From Phalacrocorax aristotelis (Eukaryota > Chordata > Aves > Suliformes > Phalacrocoracidae): 64,000 nt of DNA. Location: NCBI RefSeq assembly GCF_949628215.1, contig NC_134280.1, forward strand, positions 14,581,795 to 14,645,794. The letters are read 5' to 3'. The translations under genes were made by a program, and so were the position numbers. The notes below the pieces were generated by a model. That model made no database searches and was not told the DNA's origin. It was given only the letters and a program-made list of their open reading frames with translations. This document shows positions 34,601-46,800 of this stretch, in pieces (position 1 is the first letter of the stretch; every line of letters begins with the position of its first letter).

Positions 34601-37345
34601 CAGCCTATCTCAACAAACTGTCTTTAATTACCACTTGGTTTCTCAAGATTAAAATGCATGAATAGTAGAGGGACTTTCTTTTAAAACGCAGACATTTTTA
34701 AAAAGGGATTGGGTTTTTTTTTAATAATTAAAAATCTAAACCCAACGTGTTTCATTGTTTTGAGTTATAAATGGATTTGAAGAACAATTCAGTGACCTAG
34801 CAGTGGGATCGTAGTTTGAACTACACAATAAATTATACCACAAGGGAAATGACTTTCTGTGAGCTTAGTCATTAGGCTGGAACTACTTCACTTCCTTTTG
34901 ATACTTTCCCAAGTTTAATAATTGTTGAGGAGTGAAGATGATCAAATGGTTTGGTTGCCCTTTGCTGTCTTCTTCAGCATTTCACCAAAGTCAGGCTTTG
35001 GAAAATAAGAGTTTCCTTTAACCAATCACTAGCACTGCAGTACTTCAAAGCTTAAACGAATCCCTTACTGGAAACACAAGCAAGATTGCTCGGCTAACCA
35101 GCGTGTACTTTTGTCTATGTTTTGTGGAATTACACTTGGAAGTTCAAAACTTCCTTTCTGGGCACACACCTCGGTACTTTTATTTTCAAAACCAGTGAAC
35201 ACCTGACAGCCCTCCTGGACAATCTCAGCTCTTTTGGGAAGGCAGCTTTTAATTCTTGAGCATCTCTCTGCAGGTTTAGATGCCATCTTAAGTTACACTT
35301 TAATTTAGAGCAAATCAAGTTTACAGCACAGCCTGCAGTTCTCACATCCCCAGTAAGTTTCCAAATCTCTCCAACCCTGGTCCCCTTCTCTTAAACTAGA
35401 AGCTGCCAAGCGACCTGCATGTACAGACCACAAAGTACAGTCCTGCAGCGTTGAAGTGCTGCCACAGAGGCCCCTGGGGCTGGGGATCGGTGAGCACCCA
35501 GCGCGAAGCGCACATCCGCCTAGCACCTTTGGCTTTGATGTCAGCGGTGCGGTGGCCCACCGGCCCTCGCCGCACGGCTCGCGTCCCACCGGCCCTCGCC
35601 GCACGGCTCGCGTCCCAAGTCCCGGCCAACCCACCAGGCTTTCACTGCCATGCTAGTGTAACATGGTGGTACTTAAAGACGACTCTGAGACCTTTGCACT
35701 GATGTGGTATATTTAGGACAAAACTACAGTATAAACATTTCAAGACTGGGGTGAGTGGAATACAGATCACAGTTTCTTCCCATGTACAGCTTCAATACAG
35801 ATCTCAGTGCAGTGCCTAGAACAGTTCATACGTCACTACTGTGAAACAGAAGCAAAAGGGTGCACTTTGTTTTATAAAAAAAACCAAATAAATTATACAT
35901 TGAGAGCTAATTACCAAGCTTTACATATAAAAGGTAAAAATACAGTAGTTAGCGTGGCTTTAACAAAAAAAAGCTAGCTAAAAAAATATTCTTACAAACT
36001 TCAAAAATAGATCTGTCCAGTTACAGGTAGGGGGCGGGTGGGTGTTTGTGAAGCAGGGTGCTCAAGCCAAACAGTAAAAAGGAAGCAAGCTTTGTAGGAG
36101 AAGCTTGTGGCTCCCTGCTGCGTAGGGTCCGACACCCCCGCGGGGCGAGCGCCCACTCCTCGCTTCCAGCAGGTGCACACAGCCACGCCGGAAGGCCAGT
36201 CGCAGGGATTGCTTTTGTTTTTTGGTCTACAAGCCATGATTGTCCAGCTGCATTTGAAAGCTGTGATGTTACCACATCTACAGCTACGTAATTTTACTAT
36301 GACTTTCTAGATTAACAAAGACTCTTGTGTGCCCAGATAGAGCTTTAAATGCTAGCTGGCCATGAAATTGAGCTGCCTACACTTAGTCTGCAGAAGATTT
36401 GGTGGTACCAGAATGTGTTCACAATGTGAAAAATACATCTAGTGATGTCTGTGAAGGACACCCTCATCTTACCAGTACACCTTTGCTTCAGGAAATGAGA
36501 ACAAGCAAGGTACAGCCAAAGGGGTAACAGGCATGGGCTGAAAATCATTTGTGGAAAGGGACCAAAACGGAGCCGGACTGTTCTTAGTGGTGCTGCAAAT
36601 TTTCTTGCCAACGTTGTGTCCAAAAAATTGTCCAAAACATAGCCTTTATACCGCTGTCTTTGACAAAGCATATGTGGAATTTAAGTTTAAAATCAAATAC
36701 ATCCAAGCTAACTCATTAACCATGACCGATTACCAGGTAAGTAGTTATTTTATGTCATATGACTTACCTAATACTAAATCCCCTTACCACTGAAGTGAAG
36801 AACAGATTCCCTTAGTTCAGGAGTATGAGGGCCTGACCTCCCACGTTTTAGTATGTTTCAAAAGCATGTAAGAGCACTGCCACATACTCGGCACATGCCG
36901 ACCCTCGCATCCCGTCCTGTTGGACTAGGTGGGCGAGACTGAAATGCAGTTCTAAGATCCAGCATCACCCTGAGATATGGGCTGGGGTTCACTTCTTACT
37001 GTACATATTGAGATTATATAAAGTATTTTACTCCAATCACAGAGTGTGACTGGAATAAACTAACTTTCAGATCAAATCACTCATGTTTTTAGTGTAAGTT
37101 ATAATTTTTTAATTATAGTGTTAAAAAGCTTCCACCTTTGATCCGCATTACATGCATGCAGAGCAAGGGGTACCAGGCTGGTTAACGAGGACAGGTGGAT
37201 AACTTTGTTAGGAAACAAAATGGAACTTTTTTTTAAATGAGGGAGCAGGCTTTTTCCAAGTGACTGCAGCAGAACGAGCATTTACTCGTTCCTGTCAACT
37301 CTCACAGCCTTTAAGCGGTTGGCAGACCTGCCAACATCCTGACAC
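31650..37345. other. Intergenic DNA between convergent genes
   Basis: No exon can be supported here. A GC-rich patch at about 33400-34000 keeps open frames on both strands (167 codons on +, 153 on -), with no recognisable domain or ATG start for the + frame. A 29-base tandem duplication lies at 35556-35613. The right part may instead be extended 3' UTR of the - strand gene if a more distal poly(A) site is used. Confidence 0.5.
35556..35613. repeat. 29-bp GC-rich tandem duplication (two copies)
   Basis: A unit beginning cccaccggccctcgcc and ending ggctcgcgt occurs at 35556-35584 and again, identical, at 35585-35613. A third copy starts (ccca) and diverges. It is CpG-rich and lies in otherwise ordinary intergenic sequence, and looks like a young minisatellite seed. 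Confidence 0.9.
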
Positions 37346-37372
37346 CAGATTCACACACAAGTTTTATTTATA

Positions 37373-37378
37373 AATCTT
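37373..37378 (-). terminator. Probable polyadenylation signal of - strand gene
   Basis: TTTATT on the + strand reads AATAAA on the - strand. The - strand sequence just downstream (about 37335-37360) is GT-rich, as expected for a cleavage site. It is the first canonical hexamer I found downstream of the stop at 40699, implying a 3' UTR of about 3.3 kb. This is inferred, not proven. Confidence 0.5.
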
Positions 37379-40300
37379 TTAAAATAAATACCAAAAAAAA
37401 AAAACTTTTAGAGGATGACTGGACCTTAAAGCCAATCAATCATCTAGCAATGGTGAGAAAACCCCTTTTTCTCAGTGTCACACAGGCATTAATACTTTCT
37501 AACACCAACCGCAGGAACTACACCACCTATTTGTGTTTGATCAAACATGGGTGATGAGTAGTGCTATGTTACCCGTCAGCCAGGCACAATACAACATGAT
37601 ACCTAGAGTTTTAAAGCAAAACAGTGATGCAAAACTACAGGATGTTCAGGTACCTGCCTCTGGGCCTGTTCTGGCCACATAACTGTGGCGCCTTAGTCTC
37701 GCCGGGCTCCCTGTATAAACAATGATTTGGAATAGCTGAAGCAGCTACACTGAGGTAAACGTCACTGGGAAGAGTTGGGTTTGCAGCCCCAAATCTGCAA
37801 GACATTGCAAGTCCCCGATTTAATGGTTGAAGGTTTTGAATTTTTAAATAGTTTCAAGCATTAGTCCTCTGAAAAGGTAGGAAAACCTTGTGCCTTGAAA
37901 CTTTTGTGTGTGCTTACATGTGCGTAAATACAGCATCCCCCTCCGATCCCCACTATCCCGACCGTGCGAAATAACAGTTGGCTACTTGGATCCATTTAGA
38001 TTTTAGGGGGACACACTCACCACACATGTTATTTACTTGTTATGTGCTGTATGTGACTGCTCGGGAGGGATCCAGGGGTGGATTCAACATGCGGTGCTAG
38101 AAAACCGGAAACTTGTGATTCCTCTTTTGTGAGGGATTCAAGCTAACAGTTCACAGAGCTCCTGAACCCAATGGCAAGAGTCAAATACCAAACATGCCTT
38201 AAAGAAAACGCTACTGCATTCTGTCTATTTACAAACCCAACACATGTAGCTGGTGAATGCCAGCTCAGCTACTGAGCAAACAGATCAATAGCAAGTGCCA
38301 AGTTTTCCCACACAGTCCTGGCTTTGTGCAGGAAGCAGGCTGTTGCAGCCACAGCTTCCCTCTTCCTGCAGGAACTTTGCTGGCAACTGTATTATTAATC
38401 CAGATTAAGACATTTGATATTTGAGCCAGGAACCTTCTACATTTTAACATGCAATAAGGCTCAGACTTAAATGTTTTTAAAAAAGCCAGTACTCAGCTGG
38501 AAGTAACAGCAACAGAGCTGCACAGCTGGCGAACAGAAACACTCTACCCGGTCCAGAAGAGCAGCTGGCCTCTGGCTGGCCGTGCGGGGAGCGGGGATCC
38601 TGCCTGCACAGGGCTTTAGGCGCTGCATGGAGGGGGCACCTGAAACGCCTGCCACCCATTTTGACTCCTGGTTCTTGAGGCAATGGCTATAAGTCGTTGT
38701 CTGCAGAGTCAACTCTGGTGTCAGTCTTAAGAGCTCCCCGTGGTTTCTGTGTTTCTCTATTAAGGCCTCAGGGGTTTTGAGGAGTGGCAGTGGGCCACGG
38801 AAATACCACGTGGCTTCTTCCTTAACACTCTCATTCAGCACCTTGCAAACAAGAGCACAAGAGCAGCAGTAAGAATGCCCTAGTCTGGAAGGAGCAGCCT
38901 AGGCGGGCACCAGCTTGCTTGCACAACCCACAGAGATTTGGTCCAAATCTTTGTCTGCGCTGAGAGGCGCGCAGGCAGCCGGTGTGCAGAAATGAAGTTG
39001 TGCATACAGGTTTCAGAACCAACTTTCACATTTAAAATTGTTTGTAAGAACCACATGTATATAAACATTTACAAAGAGCAGCACTTCAGACAAGATCCTC
39101 CCGCCCGAGTCATGTGTACAAACCTCTTCCTAAGAAAAAAAAATCCCAGTTGTTTCATTTGTGCTTCCCCATTGGATGTGGAGTTCATCGTCAGGCTTCT
39201 GTATTTCTCCTCCCTCTGACTCTGCACTGACCTTTTTCACAGGCTGTATCCCCAGGGTCCATGTGCTCACCTCCACATGTCCACATAAGGGTCCTGCTGC
39301 CCAGGACTCAAACGATCTCTCACATATTGCGTCCTGTACTTCAACTGAGCACCACAAGGCCCTCACCAGCTCTGTGCAGTGTGCTCCTGCAAGTGCTCCT
39401 ACCTTCCTTCTACAAAGTGAACTGCTCACAGGAACTTTTCATCTTTTTTCCTGTTTTCACCTTATTCTTTCTATTCTTTGTTCCACATACAACTATTAGG
39501 TGACACTTGAAGAGGATTCGAGGTGGTGTTAAGAACTGATCTAGTTCTACCCCCATGCCACTAACATACCTGGTAAGTATTCCCAAAGCACAGCATCTGG
39601 AAACAACACCCAGAAACAGGATGAACAGAAACAAAATTCTTTTCCTTCCTAGTCATATATGACAATAAAACTAACCAATAAGCAGTTCCCGAAGTAAGCC
39701 TTACTCATACCCTCACTGTTCAGCATTTAAAACACACATACCTCTAGCCTAAAATGCACGTATTTGCATCATAGAGGAAGTGAGATAATCAGTGTCCAAA
39801 TGCGGGACCTCTGCTGTATTCTGCTAATGCTATAAGGTGTTTGGCAGGTTAATTTTCCTTTTCCTGGTTGCAATGAGCAGCTCAAATCCAGTCAATGTAG
39901 TTGGTCACTGATGGACTAGATTTTCATTCTTTCCAGGAACTGTAACAAGAGGTGCAAGGATTATTACGGGGTTTAAGGCCGAAAAGGAGAGCATGTGTGA
40001 TAAAACAAAGGAAAAACAGAGGGAATAATCACACAGAAAACATCCGTGGCCGTATGGAATAGCCATCACTGCTGTGAGCCACCGAACGTAGCGTGGCCAC
40101 AAGGTGGCCCTACAAGTCCTCTTAATCTCCCCAGTATTACCCTACAGAGGTCAGGGATACTGTGCTCGCACGCTGCACAGCCAAGATCACAGTGAATGCT
40201 TTCCATTAACACTTGGGAGGCAGCACAGGGTAAGTAAGACTAAACCTAGCTTGAGCGGAACACAACTAGATTCTGTTCCTCACATTCAGAACTAGCTCCA

Positions 40301-40698
40301 GTGTGGTATTTCACTTCTCCTGAGGGAGAAGATCAAACGTGCGTGTGGTTTTATATCCCAGTTTAGACCGTAATTCCAGTTAGATTGCAATAAATGTAGA
40401 AGCCTCCTCCTGGATCCTAGCAAACCGGCTGGCTGTTTGACTCCCATTCAGCAAGAGTTTGATCCCAAGCAAGTCTTTTGGAAGGATCCCTTGGAGATGT
40501 GTTAGAAGATTTGAGTTTTTACAAGGTAGGAAGTGCAGAAACTTCTCCTCCTCCTAGAGTTCAGTGGTGAGTAAACATTTCGTTCTTAGTGTAGCATCCT
40601 CAGTAACTGGGCTAAAGGGGAAAAAAAAACATGAGGCCCTGTAAATACACTCCTCCAAAAGATCTGCCATGATGGATTAAAAAAAAAACAGAAAAGGA
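37379..40698 (-). other. Probable 3' UTR of the - strand gene
   Basis: No further supported coding exon lies between the stop near 40.7 kb and the AATAAA at 37373-37378. The stretch has several - strand open frames with acceptor-like edges, notably 38841-38467 and one ending at 39130, which could be alternative terminal exons or chance. It is AT-rich with scattered A and T runs. Confidence 0.45.
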
Positions 40699-40860
40699 TT
40701 AATAATGTCCCAAAAGAGCGTTAATGGCTGTTCCCCTCAAAATTTGACGAGACCAATGGACAACCTTTCCAACACAACTGCAGAAGAGCAAATGATCAAT
40801 TTCACAGAGTGCACCAGCGGCACCATTGCCACCCGCATCCGCACTGTAAGCGGTTCACTG
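40699..40860 (-). CDS. - strand gene, probable terminal exon, frame ambiguous
   Basis: Two acceptors about 14 bases apart fit the incoming phase 2. The upstream one (gcctttcag|TGAACC) gives a tail starting SEPLTVRMRVAMVPLV and ending SIGLVKF. The downstream one (cgcttacag|TGCGG, exon from 40843) gives SADAGGNGAAGALCEIDHLL and ends ALLGHY at TAA 40699-40701. The upstream acceptor has the better pyrimidine tract; I cannot decide from sequence alone. The exon probably continues as 3' UTR. Confidence 0.5.
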
Positions 40861-43800
40861 AAAGGCTTGATCGTCACTGCCATCATTCTGCCTCACCAGC
40901 GTGGCAGAATGGAATAGCGAGGAGAAAGGTTTCTACAGGTTCTGTTCTCTGACTTCCTTACTGCTTGGAAATAACAGGGGACATCCCCCCTCTGTCCCTG
41001 CCAATCCCCTGACAGGTACTGAAACACTGTGAAGAGATTGCTCAGAAAATTCATTTCTACCATGACTTTAGTCCAGTACTAGAACATGTTAGCACGTAAG
41101 GAAAGAAACTGAAGTGAAATGATAATTAAAAAGAATTACTCAATTTTATAGCACTTACAATGACAACAGGCTTGCCTCCAACTCCAGCTAAATTTGTATG
41201 CTTTGTTCCTTTGCTTACTTGAGTTAAAAAATATGTTTTCTTACCCTTCAATGTTATATAAAAATATACATGCATCAGCTGCTCTTTTTATTTGTAACGT
41301 TTCAAATGCTATAAAGTGAGACAGAACTATAGTTTATAAGCACAACAAAACAAGGCACTGTGTCTAAGTGACCACTCTAGCTATCTAAGTGGAAGTAGTA
41401 AGAGTACATACTTCCTTTCCACCCCCTACAGATCTCTGCAGTGAGTGCTGAGGAGAACTTACCTTGCAAGGACTTCACATGCCTGCTGGGATGGTGGCAA
41501 GCCAGCTGATGACAACAGAGTCTCCGTGCTGCCTTTCACTGCCTTCATAGCTAAGGCAACATCATTTCCCAAAGGCCCATTGGAAATCAGCCCAGTCTGA
41601 ATTGGGGAGAATGAAACAGAAAACCGAAATAAAGACCTGCCAGGACAGGGCAAGCTAATTTTTCAGTATTACTTATTTATAACAGTAAAAACTAAGGTTC
41701 ATCAAGTTCCAGGGTGGGCTTCACTAAATGCAAGTTCTTAAAGAAACTTTATGGCATTTACCCACAATGTAACACAGCAAAAATTAAGTTTAAATATTAA
41801 CAGGATATGTATGTTGTTTTTTTTACTCCAGCTGAGTTTGCTTTATTTTTGGTCTGGTACCTTATTTTATGGGTTTTCAACTTATTACAAATTATTATAT
41901 TTTACTATTTTACTTGAGCTCCTGCTTTTTAATCATGACAAAAGCTTTCTTTTTTTTCTTTTTTGTTAAGGAATGGTCAAATAACTCACTGGCACTATCC
42001 ACCTCGGTGTTATCGTGGGCTGGGAACACACCTACAAAATGCAAAAAAATGCTTATTAGAAAAGGTTGGGAGTAGCTGAGAACATCCTCAAAACAATATT
42101 GCCTCACAAAACCATCTTGGGTATTTGTCCATGTCTTTGAACCATGTGAGTGCTTAGCTACAGATGATGTGACTCTGTACCAAAAGGTAAGTGGCACCCA
42201 CACAGCACCCAGCTAATACCTGCTCGCTCGCAGAAACTCGCTGGTAGCGGTTTCAGCACAGCGCTCCCTTCCAAAAGGCAACTGAACCCATTATTTTTTT
42301 CTCCTTTGCGGACAAAGTTAACAGAGAGCGCGCTTCTGTGAACAGCCTAAAGGGCTTACTCCTTCCCCTTTTTTTCGGTGCATGCAACATAACTCCTTTT
42401 TCGCCAGCACAGATTGTAAGAGATTTTTTTCTATATAAAAGGGTTTATTTGTATTAAAAGTTTAATTTTCAAGTATTTATTTTATATATATACACACAGA
42501 CACACGTATATGTCTCTGTGTGTTTATACACATTTACATATAATTTCTGAAGTTTCATATATACCGAAAAGCCTGAGACACAGGCTGGCACTTGCAGGTG
42601 TACTAAAATAAGACACAGGCTCTTGTGGCACAGATACAAGTTAACTCTTCAGATTCCTTCACTTCCGTTCCAAAGCTGTAGGAACTACAACCCTGCACCA
42701 GCCACCCTTCACGTAGGGGGGCGCGTAGGCAGTGATCCAGGTCAACCACCGCTCCACTCTACTGCAGCAGATCCAAGCCTGGCAGGCAGGTACTAAAGCC
42801 AGAGGAGAGTTTATGAGTAAAAACCACTGTATGCGTGAAGGAAGAAGTTTGGTTTTGAAATACATTTACCCGAGGCGTGGCTTCTGTAAAGTCAATTAGA
42901 TTCTCTGTCAATGATGTTAAGGAAACGTCCTGGTCATCTGGAGTGCTCTATGGAATAAATCAGTTTTGAATTGAATTCCCAGTAGTAACCAGATAGGTCT
43001 GCTGAATACTCTAGAGGCTTCCCAAGTTAAAGAACAGTGTCCTTAATGAACACCGCTGTTTATCAGGTCTGTCTTCTCAAATCTTTCCACGTGACCTTTT
43101 TTTATAACCTGTTCATTTCACTTATTCTCATCAACGTACTGGAAACAATGTCATTGCCATATAAGCTGTGAAACTGTCCCATTCTCCTGTGGGCAGATGG
43201 GGGGGTACTGCACCACTCGACAAGAAGGTCAGCAAGGTCTGAGAACTCAGTATTTGAACTCAGAAGATGAAATTGATTATTAGCCAGTGGGATCGACTAC
43301 ATCACACTGGTTTGGAGGGACAACAGCTAAAGGGCATGGTGCTTTAGTGATCCAGAATAACCCCTCAGTCTACCAAAGTAACAGCAGAGTCCAACGTGGG
43401 ACTCCTCTTTTCTCTGGAAGAGAGACAGAGGGAAGCTGACCCCTGAATTACTGTGTGCATTTCAGGGAGTTCAGTTAAAAATTACCTTATCCTTAAGGTA
43501 ACCAGAACACAACAATTAAACATTTAGATTTAAACTTTTCCCTCTGTTGTTATTTTGATAGGAATTGCCTAGGTCAGAATTTCATCTTGGAGCATCACAT
43601 CAGTGGGATATAACAGGCTCCCCACAAGCACGAGGAAAATAGTCAGCTTAGAAAAATAAGTGTCAGGCAAAAGAACCTGAAAGGACACTCAGAAATGGCC
43701 TCTGGAGAGATCTGTACAGTGTCCCTGTCTGCTCCAGAAAGCGCTCTTTGGCATTCACCAACAACTGCTATTCATTGAGTTATGACAGGCATGCAGCAAG

Positions 43801-46800
43801 GTCTGCTGTGCTTGCCTGGAGGCATCAGTAGCTCAGAATGTGAAACACAGAAACCTTCCAGGCTGACAGGTGGTGGTACCTTTGAAACAGCAGCCGCCTC
43901 AGCTGGAGCCAGACTAGCTGGAATCAGCAGGTCCTCATGGTTAGAGGCAGCGTTGTCCTCATTTAATGCATTACTGAAAGAAGAAAACATTCTCATGAGC
44001 ACACTGCCTGGATAGCATGGAACAGTGCTGTTTCCCTGATAGCTCAACCCAAAAACTCTACACCAGTTCCATGTGAGGCAGACAAAAGACTGGTGTTTGT
44101 AAGTATGCTGAAGTAAATGCCTTCCAACTGCCGCCGCAGATTACTTCTCTCTTTCACAGTTTCAGCTACAGCTGCGTATAGACCCAACAGGATCAATGTC
44201 TTCTGTCTCAAAGGAGCTTCTTCGGCCCCTGTTTCTGATTCATCTGAAGCCTTCCCTGCCATCCTCTTACCTTCCTCTTTAGAGCCAGGGGAAGCAGGAT
44301 GTCAGACATTTCAGTCGTTCCAGAAGATGAGAGATTCGCTTACTGCTTGCTAGGATACTCACCCCGAGGCCCGGCCTACACTGATTAACTGTTGCAACAG
44401 TAATTAAAGGTGCGTCGGCAAACCTGCTTCCTTAGATGTAGCCTAAACGCTCAGCAACTGTTCCTCATCTTTTCAGACCTATTCATGATAATGTCCACAT
44501 GGTTCCCTTACCCCAGAAACATGTTTCTCCTGAATCACTTACAGAACAAAGTTGTTTGAGGCAGGGATTGCTTTCAGCAGCTCTCTTGTGTCTTGAAATA
44601 CTGGACTGGTTGCTGGAGGACTACTCTGTGTTTTGCCTGACAGGAGAATGTTCCTGGCACAACACAACAACAACAACAAAAAACAAAACAAAAAACCCCC
44701 AAGGTACAACCTTCCACAGAAAGCTGTTCATGAATCGCTTGTTACAGCATATTTCTGAGATCGCTAGGTGTGCATTTTATTCAATATCCCCATGTGCTCT
44801 TTGAGGTCTGACACATGCTCGTCCTCACAAAATGGTCAGGAAATCACATGTTGTAAGCCTTTAACTTTTTCAATGCCTGAAATCCCACTGGCACTAGCAA
44901 TCACTTGAGATTCAGTAATTCTCAGGAAATCAACTGTCAGTGTCAGGCTTTTGTACACATTTTTTTTCTCTCCACTAGAAAACAGCTACTGTAGGCCGAC
45001 CCATCCCCTCTCCTAACACTGCAGCTGTTCACAGGTCAGAAGTAACTATAGTGGCTGAAGCTGCTGTTGGAACAACGTTTATTGAATTGAAGTATGGGAG
45101 AATAAAGAGTATCTGGACTACCTTGTATATAATAAAACTTAGCAGCTACAGTGCTTGCTGCTTTTAATTTTAAAAACACTTCACACTCACCAGGTTAAGC
45201 TGCACTATGGAAGGTAAAATGCAGTGATCACTGACGCACTGAAAGAGCACTGAGCCGCAGGTTCTCAGTGCTGTACTTAAGTACCCAGATCACATGTTTC
45301 TTCCAAATCTATTCAGTACCTGGCAGCAGCATCCTGAATACTGGAATTCTTGGCACCTGTCAGGCTGTCTTCTCTTATGATCTGAGAGGGGAAAAAAAAG
45401 AACAATGATGTACATTTCTGATACCTGTTTCCATCTTGTGTCGGTTTGAGACTCACAGAAGAGCCGAGCGCCTCCCTCCCAGCACAGAAGCGTGGCATTC
45501 ACCTACTGCTCAGGGACTTCACAACAATTCTACATGAAAACTTCAGTGCCGCGATAAAAATAATTCACCAACGTAGCCAAATAAAATACCATTATTTGCC
45601 ACAGAATTTACTATAACATGGTAGAAGAATAGCCTTAGTCACAGAATAATTTCTTGGCTAGAAGGCAACCTTTGGAGGTTATCCAGCTCAATAACCACTC
45701 AAACGAGGGCTCGTTCAGGGCCTTGTCCAGTTATGTGTTGAGTATGACCAAGGTTGGAGATTCCTCCTTGGGCAACCGTCCCAGTACTGGACCACTATTA
45801 TGGTGAAGAAAGGCTGAAAGGCTCTCTTACTCTGCCTTGGACTTTGGCTCTTGGAGCACCCTTACCTGCAGGGCACCTTCTCCAACACCAGACAACTAAA
45901 CAGAAATAAAACATTTGAAAACCTCACAGCCCTTCGCAGTTGAGCATTTACCTTGTGCCCTGCTTCTGCCTGGGCCTTCAGGATATTGCTTTTGATATCT
46001 GCTGGAAGCCACGCTGCTGCTGCGGTTGGGCTCTCCATTGCATTGTTAAGACATTTATCTGTCAACTTAACCACTTCATCCTAGACACGAAAGAATCTTT
46101 ATTAGAAGCAGTTCCCGCATGGAAAAGTCTGGGCCGAAGTTTATTAACATCTTTAAATAACAACAAGGCTCTGAGTGAGAGAAAGGTCAGCAGATTTGTA
46201 CTGGAACAAAAAAAAAAAGGCAATTTTGTCCTTTATTTTGAAACACAGTTCAAAACTGAGGTTTTTTGTTCTTTTTCCCAAAGAAAAAGGAAACTTTTTT
46301 ACCTTAGTAAAAGAAAAGAACAAAAAGCTATTTGTTCGAACTTCAGTAAAGTCACAGCAAAACATAAAGTAAAAAAGCACAATGCTTAAAAGTGGAGATG
46401 CAAGCTGCTATGCTAAAAATACAGCATGCAAGAACGGATGCTGACCCTAAATTTGCAGCCTCGTTTACTGATAGGAGATCAATGTAGCAGCCATCATGTT
46501 ACATCATATCAGTATAGCCTAACTATAAGTTGATAATTTAGTCTCAACGGCAAGTGGGGAAGATTTTTACCTTAAAGTCCACTTATAAATTAGAACAACA
46601 GTTTAACATGCTATTGGCCACCTCTGCCATCACTGATTATCCCAGAGCAACTGGCAGCCAGATACATAACGAAGACAATTAAAAATGAGATACCTTTCGC
46701 TACAGTATATTTCATTATGTGAACTGCACTTCTTAATTATAAAATGTTAATTAAGCATTCAATCTACTAATTACTATTTGATTAGTGACAGAAGTTAATT

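Noticed and set aside
40705-40917. + strand frame MSQKSVNGCSPQ... overlapping the - strand terminal exon
   Set aside because: It is antisense to the supported gene, has no + strand splice or promoter context, and is only 70 codons.
44044-44280. - strand frame reading through KASDESETGAEEAPLRQK, candidate exon between exons 4 and 5 of the - strand gene
   Set aside because: Exons 4 and 5 already join in phase. This frame cannot accept the phase-2 end of exon 4 from the visible acceptors without hitting a stop, and it has no good donor.
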